A DNA stretch of 64,000 nt from Verpa conica (GCA_033030425.1 JAUFSD010000007.1:124001-188000); one strand, 5' to 3'. Shown: positions 46,123-58,892, counted from the stretch's first letter. The notes: generated by a model from the letters alone, not told the origin. A program made the numbers and translations.

Positions 46123-48804
46123 ATGGCTCAACGCTCCGCACGCGCCCGAGTAAAGCTCGACAAAATATCTACCAATGGCTCCCCATCTTCTCCAACAACG
46201 ACCTCGCACCAGCACTCCCGAACCTCGAGTAAAGGCGTCGCCAAGGTCGGCTCTGGTGGCCTGCTTACTCCCTCGGCATCCTCGGTTTCTGGATCATCGC
46301 GAGGCAGCTTCCAGCTTTCACACTCGGGTCCGAAGATTGGCAAGAGCTCGTTGAGGAGCTTCTTTGATAGTCATAGTGAGAAGATTAGAGGGAGACTGGG
46401 TAGTGCGAGTCTGAAGAAGGATGTGCAGAGTGGATATGGGCTGGCTTTGGGATTGGGAGGTGGCAGTTTGTCTGGAGAGAAGGTTGACGTGAAAAGATGG
46501 GAAGGTGGTGGACGACGAGAGGAATTATGGGATGGAGGTGGACAAGGAAGAAAGGTATTTTTTTATTTATTATTTAATAATTATTTCAACGCTGGAGGTT
46601 TCATCTAATGTTTTCTCTTGGAATAGGACTTGGAGTTGTGGTTCCCTGACGGTGATACATTGGTATATCTTACCGAGCGACCAATAATACCTCGGAATCC
46701 TCAAGGCCTTTACAAACCACCACCACCGCAGCCGTCTTTTCGGTTGCGGTCGTCGGTCCTACGGGCGACCGAATCACCTTTCATAATCGCTGCGCTCGAA
46801 GAATCCTTTAGGGAGCGACCAATAACACCTCCCCGTCGCGCAGCTTCCGGGCCAGAATCACCCCAGAGTGCAACAGGTAGCATGGAGTTTGAATATCAGC
46901 TCTCCAACGGGAGTTCACACCGTAAAAAAAGCAACTCTTCCAACGAGGAAGGTGTCCAATATAGACTATACTTCCCTGCACAAATCGGTGGTGACAAGAT
47001 CGGAACCCTAAGGCACCACCTCACCACTCGTAACTTCTTTGCAATCCTCTACAACAAGGCACTAGTAGGTATTACACTTGGTCAAACTCTCCTTGACCTT
47101 GTCGACCGAACCGATCTCTACCTCAGCCCTCCAAACCCGCTCACCTATGACCTCGCGGACCGTGGGATGTCAGAGATCGAATCTCCCTATGGCAGTCTCC
47201 TAGGTGCATCCCATGTTACAGGCCCTAAAATAGGTGGCCATGCAAATACACAACGTCTCATAATGGACTATCTCAAAGGCCGTGATTTCGATGATGTACG
47301 TAACTGGCCGGAGGGTGCAGCAGGCCTCGTGGTCTGGGCAGAGCGAGCCGGTGCATCAGGTGGTCTAGGCTATGGGCTAGGTGGAGGTGAAATGGGGATG
47401 GGAGGTGTTGAGAGTCTATGGCGGGAGGGATTCGTTCACTGCACAGGCATGTTGGCACGGTTGGAAGGTGGCGGAGAATGGAGGGAGATATCACCGATTA
47501 CAAAGGCACTGATTGACCGTGCATCCTTGGAGATTCAGGTTCGTGTTGCGGCAGCGGATCAGAGGTTGAGTAACTTTAATTTCACAGATATGTGGCCTAT
47601 CACATCTTCAGCAGCGCCACATGCGAGGTTGGCGTTTGATAAATTTCAAAAGTTCTTGATTAAACACTATTCATCACGGTTCGGGTCATGGCCACCTCAT
47701 ACATCAGATGGACGCTTCAGCAGGATGATATATGTCCAGCTCCAGCGTGATTTCTCAGCGCTTTACGACTACCTCGTCGACCGGGATGTAACTTGGAATA
47801 ATAGCAACTCTCAAACCCGCCAGGGTGTGAATAGGCCAAACAACACGGCTGCCGGCAAGAAACTTGTCAACCCCAAGGTCCCGCATTGGCGTGCAGATGA
47901 CGATGATCTTCAAATAACAGATATCCTGATCACGTTTGACGAGAAGCAGAATTACCCGCACATGCCACACCCGTTCCCGTTGGTGCCACCAACAATGATT
48001 CCGGGGCAAAAGTTTAAAAATACAGCTGCTGGGCGATTCTTCCAGGGAGCAAGAAGAGGATCGGTTACGGGTGTGCCAACTTCTGCGTTTTTGGCTTCTG
48101 GGGCTGCTGATAAGGCTGCTGCACTGTCGCTGTCGGAGTCAACAAATATTGAATCACTTATGAGCTCGTCGGTCTCAAATGACCTAGTAGACGCGTTTGC
48201 AAAGCATGAGAAGTCTATTTCTGCAGGAGAAGTTGACCCCCACGACGCCCGAAAGGGAAGGTGGATCCTTATCTACGGAATCCTGCAGACTCTTGCGACT
48301 GTTGCTGTTGATGCACCGGGGATTCGGTACACTGAAGGCGTAGACTACTTCCTCTGCACGAAACTCCGGGGCACACCTCCATGGAAAGGTGGCGGTGAAC
48401 GTGGCATGGATTCATCCGGTTTTTCCGGATCTAGCGTGGTTGATGAACGAAGTCACTTCCGTTCGCATTGTTGGACTGTCCCAAGGACTTGGAGGTCTGC
48501 ACAGCCGTTACCATCAACTGCAGCGACACCAAGCTATAATTCTGATGGAGAGGAGAGGGTAGAGCTACCAGCAGGAGGGATGGATGATATTGAGAGTGGG
48601 GACGATGGAGACGATGAGATGGGTGAGGTGGAAAGCAGTCCAGTTGCGAGTGAGGGACTAGATAGAAGAAGAAGTAGGAGATATGAAAGTGTTTCTAGTG
48701 TAGGATCGCCAGTGATGATTGAGAATAAAGTTAGGTGGCAGGATGCATGGGGAATGCCTTCAGCGAATCCAGGGAGGATGGGAGGGGGACCTTATTATCA
48801 GTAA
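46123..48804 (+). CDS. Conserved filamentous-fungal protein of unknown function (869 aa), probably of the DUF8004 type
   Basis: Two exons: 46123-46554 and 46627-48804, phase 0, intron 72 bases. The N-terminal 145 residues are Ser/Gly-rich and likely disordered (TNGSPSSPTTTSHQHSRTSS). After the intron comes DLELWFPDGDTLVYLTERP, followed by a Ser/Pro linker and then a globular core: VQYRLYFPAQIGGDKIGTLR, NFFAILYNKALVGITLGQTL, then MDYLKGRDFDDVRNWPEGA. Further on are WRILIYGILQTLATVAVDAP-like sequence and a final CWTVPRTWRS. This order matches a family seen across ascomycetes that I recall as DUF8004; the accession is from memory. No catalytic motif or membrane segment. The acidic tail (DDIESGDDGDDEMGEVESS) ends near the C-terminus. 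Confidence 0.8.
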
Positions 48805-50550
48805 TGGTGGGACTTTTATGGGTTGGGCTAGGGGGACTGGAGTTTGAGTATTTATTTTTTTGTATTATCTTTGTGTTATCTCTTTTCGGTTTCGTTGAGT
48901 AAAAACAATCTTTTTTTTCTATTTCTTTAGGGTTTTTTTTTTTCATTGGTTTGTCGTCTCACAGGACACATTTTCTCCTTTGTTAAATTTTTTTTTTCTT
49001 TCTTGTAACTCTTGTTATATCTTAGTGTATATGATACCCGGTTAGTTAGCCAAAAAAAAAGTTCCCTCTCTTTGCATTCTGAAATGACTTGGGCCCGAAG
49101 GAGAGAGCGTGACGTGACTTGTAACTAACTAATAATGGGTTGAACTTCGGTTAATAGGGGTTTGATTTAGCCATTCTGGCTTAATACGTGACTACTAACT
49201 ACATCGGCGCGACCCGTCACGGTTCACTATATAATGTAGTAGTGTTACAACATCACCCGCTGGGGTTTCTTGTGTTGCAATTTCTCTTACTCATTAATTG
49301 GTAGTATGAGGCCTGCAGAAGCTACGTTTCAGAATCTAGATATTATTTCCCTAATATCTTAAAGAATGGATTTTTATCGTAATATTGGGAGGGTTTGGAG
49401 TAAGGTTGCAATATACAAAGAACCAATCAGTCTTGACAGTATAAAACAGATGATTGCGTATTGGTCTGGCACTGAGACTAATTTGCCTCCCCTCTACTTG
49501 ATACATCCCTTGGGAAACGTTGCTTTTTCTTGTCATGGCTGCTGTAGTCTCATACGTAATGTGTCGCGCGGCTGTAACAGTTTGGAGTACTATTAAGCGC
49601 CTAACTAGCCATATCTATTTTCATACTGGGGAAATTGAAAAAATGATTGCGAGTTATGTGATTTAATAACTAGGCTTATTCATAAATTATAAGATAATAT
49701 TTTGCTTTTTATACTACTCGTATGGTTCTTATGCACTTTGTAGGTTAAAAAAACAAAAATACGTATGATTCTTATCGTGCGAGTGATCTTGGGTGATCCA
49801 CCGACTAAGGAAGGCAGCGTCTAAGAAGAGCTAGTTAGCTGCTTCATTCAAGCCTATTATATAAAATCAAGCAGTTAGTCTCTCACTGCAGCAAGTATGT
49901 CATGACACCTTCTGAGCGATCGTGAAGGGTTAGGGTTTCCTACATAAGTCCCAATGGATGGTTAAGCCTTATCAGGTTGATGAATTTAATGACGAGCTTC
50001 ACGATCATGTGTCTTGTCCGATCGCAAGTCTACATATCCACATGGCACCAGATCAACCTGTTATCCGAAGACTTGGTCTAGACCGAAATGATATGGTCCG
50101 AGCGGATGTAATTATTGTTGATTCGTTCACCTCCCCATAAACCTTAATGAACATGTGCGGGTTATGAGATATTTGAGCCCATTGGTGTCGAGTGCGCACT
50201 CGTGATTCCTGTTCAGCTCCAAGATCCGGTGAATCCCGAGATGGCCAGAAAGAACATGTGGTGTACCCACCATCACTCGTGTACCAATCAATGCTTCGTT
50301 CACCCCCCTCCAGATCACCGAGGAACGCACACGCGTAACATCACTTTGGGCACTTTTTTGAGTGCCAGCGAAAGGGGGGGGAAAAAATGCGGTATTTTAA
50401 TATCAGCGAATGCTCAAATACATTCAAAATTACTTTATGTAAAGGAATACACATGGTCAAAGCTGAGGATTATATATCGCCCAATGATTGTGCGTCCATG
50501 ATTTCTGTTTGGTCTGACAAGGGGGTGATGGTGCAGGTTGGACCTTCCGA

Positions 50551-50584
50551 ATAAAAATAAAAATAAAATAAAATAAAATAAAAA
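50551..50584 (+). repeat. (ATAAA)n-like microsatellite
   Basis: ATAAAAATAAAAATAAAATA and onwards; pentamer/hexamer slippage in non-coding DNA. Confidence 0.75.
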
Positions 50585-50720
50585 TCGCGATTTCCCCAGG
50601 ATAGATTTTGTTTCTTTGAAATCAATAAAAAGATGCCGCGTTCCACCCAAGCCGGTATGCGGTCAGTTTTGTACATTTCAATATCGGTTTTGTTGTCATC
50701 AGGAGATTATATTGCTGGAA

Positions 50721-50750
50721 AGCTGCAAGAAGCTGCAAGAAGCTGCAAGA
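50721..50750 (+). repeat. Three perfect tandem copies of AGCTGCAAGA
   Basis: A 10-bp unit repeated three times without mismatch. It falls in an unsupported open frame; no function is implied. Confidence 0.85.
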
Positions 50751-51544
50751 ACTACCCTGCTCTGACAGGGCTGAGAAAGCAATTCATCGATTCTATATTT
50801 ATATCTCTCAATGACGCGACTGGAATACGGGTTGTTTGAACATGCAGATCAAACGTTTCCCACAGGATGTGGCTTTCGCCAGGGGGTTAGGTTTCCTTGG
50901 AGCCGCATGCGGGAGACCTGCAGATCGACTTGCCACCATGCATCTCGAGATCAATAGGCCAACTCGTTTATTGGGTGACCGAATAGGAGTCTTTCTATCC
51001 CAGAGACCTCCACTGCTCTTTTTATCATAATAAGAGCGTGCCCCTATGAACCTACTGCCAGTACAATCTAGCCACGTCAGACTCCCGCCACGCAGCGAAA
51101 TCTCTGCCTATCATAAGCCACTGACTGGGAAGCGCTTCACTGTATCTATTAAGCGCAGACCAGCCTGTAGCTAGGCGATTGGACGAAACGTAGAAACTTG
51201 CAGCTGATTCATTCCTGATTAAGGCTAAATATTGCCAGCGTTTCGCTGTTTCATCGAAGGGTTCGTGCGGGGTTATCGACCAAACCGAGTTTTGGAGTCC
51301 AAGGCCCTGGGTACTCACTCAGTTCTCTTTGCTACATAATCCAGTGACCGACCCCTCGTATATGTGCTTGCCCACAGAGGAATTTTGATTCTCACCAACA
51401 CCTGCGACTGCTTCAAGGTCAACGAGTACGCGGAGATTAAGTCTTTTTTTTTTTTTAAAAGTTTTATTTTCATTTTTACACCAGGACTTGGTTGCGGCAA
51501 AAGAAAGAAAAAAAAGAAAGAAAAAAAAAAGAAAGCCTCTCACA

Positions 51545-52646
51545 ATGTCGTCTTCAATGGAAGTGATGTTGGGATATGATTACAGTACCGGAGACTTTCT
51601 TGCATTTGTAACACTCGTCCACAAGCTCTACTGGATATTCTACAAGGTTGCAAAGGACGCGCCAGAAGACTTCAAGGCGCTCGTCCGGGAGATCGGCACG
51701 TTGTTTGAATGTATCTCGACCCTCGACGAAGAAGCCACACGCCCGGGCTCGCCCTTGGGGCGAGCTAAACAAGAGCGAGTTCGCGCTGTGAAAAATCTGA
51801 TAAGTCGGGGGGAGATAACCTTGGAGAGGTTAAAACTTTGGGCAGAAAAGCATGAGACGCTACGAGAGCTCTCTCGACCAAAGATAAAGCAGTGGTATGA
51901 CAAAGCACGGTGGGCCTATAATATCCCAGAGTTAGATGCAATGCGGAAGCAGGTGGGTTTACCCCCCAAGCACAATAAAAATCCCCCCCCCACAACATCG
52001 CTAATTCAACATCTCTTCCCTATTTTTGGTTATCCAGGTAATTGGTCATATTGGGTTCATGAATCTATTCTTGACCTCATTGGGCAAGTAAGATCTCCAA
52101 ACGCAAGATTCTCGCACAAATGTTGATCAAGGATGAGTTCCGGCCATTTAGGAGATATCGTGAAAACTCTTGTTTCGATGAAGTATTCGCAAAGTCTGTC
52201 ATGGGTGCAGCATTCATGAATAGTGAGAAAGTTATGCAGCGACATTGGACAGCAATTGCTGCTGATAAGTGGAATCAAGCTGGGAAATTATGGTTGAAGT
52301 CGAATGTAAGGGTCTTGAAAATATGTTGGAGAGGGTTTTACTAAAAATATGATTTTATTAGACAAGTGCCTCAAAGCCGCTACCAATGTCAACACCTAAG
52401 CAACTAGAGATCACTGGTGGAAGGCATGTTCAGACACCTCCTCCGCCGCCAGTTATACTCCATCCTACCAGATTGAATCCGCCACCACCGCCACCACCAC
52501 CACAGCCATCACCATCGCCATCACCGCGACAGATAGTACAACAGGCAACACAGCGGGCATCACAAACGCCACCACAAGGGAAACAGGGATACGTCCGGTG
52601 TTCTTGTAAAGATCCTAATTGCACCTTGTGGATGAAGCCAAAATGA
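51545..52646 (+). CDS. STAND N-terminal-domain-like protein with Pro-rich tail; possible 4-base frameshift
   Basis: Starts MSSSMEVMLGYDYSTGDFLA. Exon 1 (51545-51952) reads YSTGDFLAFVTLVHKLYWIF, KVAKDAPEDFKALVREIG, then LGRAKQERVRAVKN and WAYNIPELDAMRKQ. This is the pattern of the helical N-terminal domain found in fungal STAND/NLR-like proteins. After an AG at 52037 the frame continues VIGHIGFMNLFLTSLGK (52038-52088), as relatives do, but meets TAA at 52089. Four bases later another frame resumes (ISKRKILAQMLI, 52093-52305), followed by intron 52306-52361 and a last exon (52362-52646) with a Pro-rich tract and a C-terminal RCSCKDPNC. Splicing 51953-52092 as one intron gives 301 aa but deletes the conserved segment. 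No NACHT/NB-ARC domain follows, so it is a truncated relative or a decaying gene. Confidence 0.6.
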
Positions 52647-55073
52647 GTGGTATAACGACGAGAGTGAAGGAGATTATTAGTTTGTAATAAAGGTTTTGTC
52701 ACCCTGGCACTTTTGATGTATAATTTTCTTTTTAAATGAATTGAGGAGAGTTGGACTTAGGAGAGAGAGAGAGGGGGAGGATGTTACACTTAAGGGGAGC
52801 AACAGAGGTGGTTTCGGATTCGCCAAGAGGAGGATGATATGGAGAAGGGGGGGATACGGTACGCCGCCAAGCTGCAACATGCAGCCACCTACACACATAA
52901 GCGTACATTGTACCTTACGAGTGATAATATATGGACAAAATGGTAGGATGATCTCTCATTAACCAGGCATTTGTTCCATCTAGAGACTTTGTGAGCTGTA
53001 ACCAATGAAATTCCATATTTCAAGGTCCAATAGAAGGTAGGGATCGGTTCAGTAGGCAAGTTCGTGACGGAGTTTGTTTCTCAACAATATAGAAGAGCTT
53101 CTTAGCTGTAAGGGTATTTCTACACATGTCTAGGTAATACATGTAGCCTATTAATAATTTCAGTACTGCCTCACTGTTGTGAGGCATAATAGGATAAGTT
53201 ATCTCTGGTTTAAATTCTGTTAGTAGGGAATGAATTTTCATACCTCCGCCACTTGAGGGGGGCTTTCAGGCTTAAATACTATTCCGGTACTCACTGAATG
53301 GTTAGCTTTTGTTTCTTGTAGTGGGAAGAACAACGAGTGATAGTCCATGACACATAGCCTAGTGAAGAGACCACGCTAGTCGGCAGCCGACGGCTCCTTA
53401 TAAGATTTTAATAGAGATTTCATATATCCACAATCGCAGCGGAGGGACCCGTCCACCATATACTGGAGTGAAATATAGATCTGTATCACTTATTATCAGC
53501 ACTGGAAACATGTGAAAGACTCATAACGTTTTAATTTCTGATTCACCAATCTACAATTCTTCAGGATATCTGTTTCAGCACCTTCCGTATTTGAAACCAT
53601 TGAACAGTAATAGTGACGTTTGAAGGCTGATGATAGGACCAAGTATATCGTGTTAGTAGCACCCATACTAGGATAACCTTGTATCCCCGATACCTTGTCT
53701 GGGCGGTATGCAAAAGAGAAACCGTTGAGCTCATATGAAATCTCCGGTAAAAGGAGGACTCCATAACCGCGTATCTCAAGGCCTCTCGATCGAAGTAACC
53801 AAACGGAGGACACTCTACTGCATACTTTCTCATACTAGATTTGTAGTCAAGTCCGACGAGTGGGGAATTCAGACGAGGATATACATATATATCCACATTA
53901 CTGATAGTTGGGGCGCTGTATATTAAGATCCACTGCTATCAAAAGATATAAGCACGTGGAGAGATCTCCACAATGCTTACAGTATACGGAGGCCGCCGCC
54001 TTCCTATAAGAACAGTAGTTTTGAGCCTCTCGTCTCCAGCTTTGAGTGTGCGTGTATCCACGTGTGGAAGCGAGATCGAGAAAACCCCAAAACAAAAGAG
54101 GCTGATCTTAAAACATTTTTTTATCAGGAAACGTAGTGCCAAGTGTCTAAAGAAGTTCCTTGGAGGGTGAATCTAGGCTAGGTTGGTGGGATTATGTAAG
54201 TTGGAAGGACCGACCCTGTACTAAATTGGAAGGTATTAAGGGATTATTTGGGTGATTTCCCGACTATCATTGTTTTGTTGGTTCGGATGTTTCTAGATAA
54301 GGTTTTTATCGAGATTGCGGGGGGGGGGAACGCCAAACAACGGAGAAGGAGTTTCCGAGTTTAACAGATATCTCAGGTTGCCTACTGCGACTCGGTAATA
54401 TTAAATAACAGCTCCTTACGATCAGGGACACAACTCTGTTTGGACGTCATGTCTTTGCCCATTTAAGAAGGTGGAAATAACGTTACTCGTCGGGACTAAG
54501 CGGGGGGTGCCTGTAAGGCTATCGGTAATAATAATTATGCAAGACATCCACCACCCAGTGCTGCAATGATTGGCTTACAGCAATACAAGCTCCCCCCAGC
54601 GGATGGAGGCGAAAACCGCAATCCGGTTAGTAGCTAACTACTCGATTAAAGTACCCCTCTCCCCTGATAACGAGAGCCTGTCAAACATACCACGGGTGCT
54701 CAATCTCACGAGAGACTAAGCTTAATGGTTTAAAGATTATAGAATTTCCCTGAATCAAGCAAGGGGGGGGCCTCAATGTTTCACGTAACAGGAAGGTATT
54801 ATAGAATATCCAAGATAGCCAATCGTAGTGGAGAAGTCCACCATGATCAGCAGGAGGGAAGATCTCCGAAGGAAGGTTAGTCGAATTATATGAACGATAG
54901 CAGTATTTACCTGAACTTCACGAGATTATTGAAAAAAGCCTCTAGCTAGTTATCCAGAGAAGTATCTTCTATAAAGACTGCCTTACTCCCTCGATCTACA
55001 TTACTGAATTCCCCAAGTTGATACCCATCCAGCAATTCACAAGTCCAAACAATTCACAAGATCGAAGCCCAAT
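52647..55073. other. Intergenic stretch without supported genes
   Basis: A GA-rich patch near 52740-52860; otherwise AT-rich. Overlapping open frames at 53496-53896 on the minus strand lack any motif. G-runs at 54319 and 54765. Confidence 0.5.
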
Positions 55074-55923
55074 ATGAAGTTCACAGCCATTGCCCTTTTC
55101 ATCAGCGCCGTAGTTGCAGCACCAACTCTCGAGAAACGGACTCCTCCAAATATCCCCACTGCCGCATCAGCAAAAACTCTTCTAGCAGCCTTGACCACTC
55201 GAACCACTGATGCCACCGGCTACGACCGTGATCTCTTCCCACACTGGATCACCCAATCTGGCTCCTGCAAGTAAGTAAATCCCCCCCCCACCCTATACCC
55301 ACCAAAAACACTAACAACCCCCCTTTTCAGCACCCGCGAAGTAGTCCTAGCCCGTGACGGAACCAGCGTCGTCCAAGCCAGTGACTGCTCCGCCTCAAGC
55401 GGGACCTGGTTCTCCCCATACGACGGCGCCACCTGGACCGCCGCCTCAGACCTCGTACGTAACCCTCCACTCCCCCCCCAGCCCTCCCAGCCCTACTAAC
55501 ACCACCACTCCAGGATATCGACCACGTAGTTCCTCTCTCGGACGCTTGGAAGTCCGGCGCAAACGCCTGGACCACAGCCAAGCGTCAATCCTTCGCCAAT
55601 GACCTAACCAACCCACAACTCATCGCCGTAGGCCACCTCCCCCCCCCCCTTTTAAGATAAGATAATACCTAATACTAACACTTCCCCAAGGTCACTGACA
55701 ACGTTAACCAAGCTAAGGGTGATAAATCCCCCGACGCATGGAAACCCCCTCTTAGTAAGCCCCCCTATACCCTCCTTATCTCTTCAGCTGGATACTAATA
55801 GTCGTCTTAGCTTCTTATTACTGCACGTATGCCCGTATGTGGGTCAAAGTTAAGAGTGTCTGGGCGCTCTCTGTCACTGCGGCTGAAAAGACTGCTCTCA
55901 CGAGTATGCTCAACACATGCTAA
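55074..55923 (+). CDS. Secreted HNH-type nuclease (DUF1524 / GmrSD C-terminal-like, 203 aa)
   Basis: Five short exons: 55074-55270, 55331-55454, 55514-55627, 55691-55754 and 55811-55923; phases 2, 0, 0, 1 all agree. Signal peptide (MKFTAIALFISAVVA, cleaved near AP) followed by a Kex2-like EKR. The conserved core begins GYDRDLFPHWITQSGSCN, with REVVLARDGTSV and a Cys pair (DCSASSGTW). Exon 3 carries the catalytic signature DIDHVVPLSDAWKSGANAW, where DHVVPL supplies the HNH His (near residue 111). Exon 4 has the family's second block, DNVNQAKGDKSPDAWKPP, and exon 5 the final YYCTYARMWVKVK. Such proteins occur widely in fungi and actinobacteria as extracellular nucleases; the substrate is not proven. 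Introns contain long C-runs. A single-copy gene convergent with the FAT1 gene. Confidence 0.9.
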
Positions 55924-56859
55924 GGAGGTTAGGGGGGATGGAGAGGTTGAAGTTCCGCGGCGCGGGAATGACCCTTGTATTGCTTTTTTTTCTTTTTCTT
56001 GTTGGTTTCGATGTGGGGGAGGGTGAGAAAAGCCGTTATGACAAAGAGATGTTAGAGAGCCTTAAAAAATAAATAAATATATACTCATCTAGAAGGTTTT
56101 AGTAATGCAAGTGTAACACTAACTAAAGATCTTGTAATACCTTATCTAGAACCCAGGTACCAGGGGTTAGGTAAAGAAGTGGGGGTGAGGGGAGGGACCT
56201 GAACGGAGTTATGTCCCCCTGATAGGGTCTTTCCGGGTATATATATATATATATATATTGCGGGGTTGGCGCGGTTGGTTATTATTCCCCAGATAGTTAC
56301 GTATCTACCTTCAAAAAACAGAACAATAGCAATAGTAATAAAACCGTTATCTCTTTAATCTATAACTACCTCGGTTCATGACTCGGGCCGAACCCTAAAG
56401 TGGATGGGGTGTGGTGGTAAGAATGCGGGGTACATACCGTCATGCGTAATCACTCGATAGGGAAGGTATGGTTTATATAATATTGTTAGGATGTTATTAC
56501 CTGGTTTGGAGGATAGGTATTTGTCTGTGGGTTATGTAGGTAAGATCAAAGGAATGTGTAATAACTACTCTCGTATAAAGATTACGGTATATATCTGTGA
56601 TATTGGATTGCAATCACTCCTTTCTAAAAAAAAACTACAAATAAGCACCATCTATCAATGATTTCTACCTCAAGTGCGATCTCACTACGACTACTATCCA
56701 AGATAAATCCTAATATATATTCGCACCCAACCACAACACCCTCACAAAATACAAAAGGTAATGACAAAAAGAAAGAAAAAAGAAAAAAAAGCCACACCGA
56801 TATATACTTCATAAATATGATACAATACCCAAACACACTTAACCTAACTCCCTCCCCCT
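55924..56859. other. Spacer between convergent genes
   Basis: 3' flanks of the HNH nuclease and FAT1 genes, with a (TA)n tract at 56238-56259. No gene seen. Confidence 0.5.
56238..56259. repeat. (TA)n microsatellite
   Basis: An uninterrupted TA dinucleotide run of about eleven units. Confidence 0.85.
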
Positions 56860-58892
56860 CTACAACTTAACTTTCCCCCCCTTGAGCTCCTCCCAATCAT
56901 TCTTCCCAAACCTCACATACCTCCCGTCCTTCAACCACCACAACACATCACCTCCAGCACTCATGACCACCTCCGGGTCTACTCCCTGTACTCTCAGATC
57001 ATGCTTAACATGCTTCAGATTCCCCGTCGTCACCATCTCCTTCGTGACCCTTAAGAATATCGGTCTTGCGTAGCGGGGGAGTTGCTTCTCAATATATTTT
57101 CCGAGCTCATCCATCACATCCTGCTTGGCCTCGCCCTCCGAAGAGACGCTATATGATTCCGGAGAGAGAACGACACAAGCGCAGCCGGCGCGGCCGTCGT
57201 GGTTGGGCAGCGATACGCCGTACACGTTTGCGTCGGTGATGGCTGGGTGGGCGCCGAGGACCTCGGCGACTTCGGCGGTAGATACGTTTTCGGACTTCCA
57301 GCGGAAGGTATCGCCGATGCGGTCAACAAAATACCAGAAGCCTTCTGGAGAGATGCGTTGGAGATCGCCTGTACGGAACCAAGCATCACCTTTTTGGAAT
57401 ACGTTTCTGCTCGGGGGGTTAGTATAGTGTTGTGTGAGAGAAAGAGAGGAAGGGGACAAACCTGAGGATTTTCTCGTCGGTTGCTTTGCCGTTTTTATAG
57501 TAGCCTTGGAAACTCTTCTTGATGTCATCTGGGTCCAACTTCCAGAGAACCTCTCCACTTTCCATCGGCGCGCACTCTACAGCGAACCCATTGGCATCTC
57601 GGTACAAGTCCTCCGAGTCGTCGTCCATTTTTGCGATTTTGACGCCGCCGCCGAGCATCATACTTAGTAGCTTACCGTTTCTGCCAACAGCGCCGATGCC
57701 CCATTCGCCTTCTTGGAAGTTCCATGATCCCGAGGACCCCTCTGTTGATGCGTAGAACTCTGCGATGATGTCGATTCCGAAGCGCTCCCGGAAGGCGGGC
57801 CACACATCTGGCCTTAGCCCGTTTCCGAAGGCCATGCGGACTTTGTGGTTCCTGTCGTTGACAGGGTCTGCAGGGGCGGTGAGGAGGTATCGACAGGTCT
57901 CGCCGACGTATTGGATGATAGTGGCTTCACTCATGCGTACGTCGCGCCAGAAGGTCTTTGTGCTGAACTTGTGACCGAGGGAGAGGGTGCACCCGGTGTA
58001 GAGGACGTTTGTGACTCCGAGGACTGCGGCAGAGGTGTGGTAGAGTGGCATGCAGGTGTAGAATCGGTCGGTGGACTTGATACCAATGTAGCGGTGGGAG
58101 AACCCAGCTCCAAAGTGGAGTTTCTGGAATGATATAATTGCAGCTTTCGGCATACCGGTTGTGCCACTAAGAAGATGCTATTAGTATGATAATTTGTATC
58201 TCATAAAAGGGTGTCCTCTCTCACCTTGTGTAGATTAGCATTGCCATATCCGGGAGTTTTGTATTCCCCCTCTCCTCATCACCAGGTCTGACAGCCCTCC
58301 ATGTATCAACAACCCTTTCCGTCGCCTCATCGAATATCACAACCTCCCCCTCCCCTTCCAGTGCCTTCCTTATCTTTTCCCCGTCCTCCCCCTCCAGCAC
58401 ATCCTTCACCTCGCCATCAACAATGAGCAGTCTCGCCGTGGAGGTCTTGACACAGTGAATCAACCTCTCCCCGCCCAGGTTGTAATTAATCATTGCCGGG
58501 CGTGCACCAATCGCCCACAGACCAAACCAGATCCACATCAAGCATGGCTTATTCATAAAATCCAGCGCGACAATCTCCCCTTTCTTTACATTGTAGCGCT
58601 CCTTCAGCCACGTCGCGTACCGCAGCACCATCTCGTGGCTCTCCTTGTAGCTCCATGTGCGGCCTTCATAGATCAGAAAGGGGCGATTCGCAACCTCCGG
58701 TTTCGAGCTGGTGGCGCGGTCCTCCAGGAGGTAAAAGGGGGATAAACGGTCACGCTTCTCGTAGAGTAGCTGCTCGATGCGGGAGGCGATTACGGATGTG
58801 ATGATTGTGAGGTCATGCTTGATCATGTATTTTGCATCGAGGTATGAGAGGACTGGGAAGGCGGCGAAAGCGGCCTTGACTAGGGCGGCCAT
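56860..58892 (-). CDS. FAT1: FAT1-type very-long-chain acyl-CoA synthetase / fatty acid transporter (639 aa)
   Basis: Activates long or very-long-chain fatty acids to acyl-CoA using ATP and couples this to uptake; acts at peroxisome, lipid droplet, ER or plasma membrane. Three exons: 58892-58225, 58166-57462 and 57406-56860, phases 2 and 2. The N-terminus has a hydrophobic stretch (ALVKAAFAAFPVLSYL). The ATP/AMP motif YT-SGTTGMPKAA is rebuilt across intron 1 near residue 222. Next come YTCMPLYHTSAAVLG-like sequence, FYASTEGSSGSWNF, then FRTGDLQRISPEGFWYFVDR and the FATP signature DRIGDTFRWKSENVSTAEV. The C-terminus (LPRYARPIFLRVTKEMVTTG, ending KGGKVKL) resembles a weak peroxisomal-type end. 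Length equals that of the yeast and mammalian FATP family. All core motifs are intact. Confidence 0.92.

Larger units (their letters stand above)
48805..51544. other. Intergenic stretch with short tandem repeats
   Basis: T-rich 3' flank of the preceding gene, an (AAAAT)-type run at 50551-50584 and three perfect copies of AGCTGCAAGA at 50721-50750. A poly-T block near 51443 and a purine tract at 51500-51535 lead into the next gene. Open frames are unsupported. Confidence 0.5.

Noticed and set aside
53496..53896. Two overlapping minus-strand frames of 105 and 111 aa
   Set aside because: No motif, no signal peptide, and they compete with each other for the same bases.
54066..54090. Word GAGATCGAGAAAA similar to the MITE arm
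   Set aside because: The match is limited to about ten bases and no partner arm lies within 300 bases.
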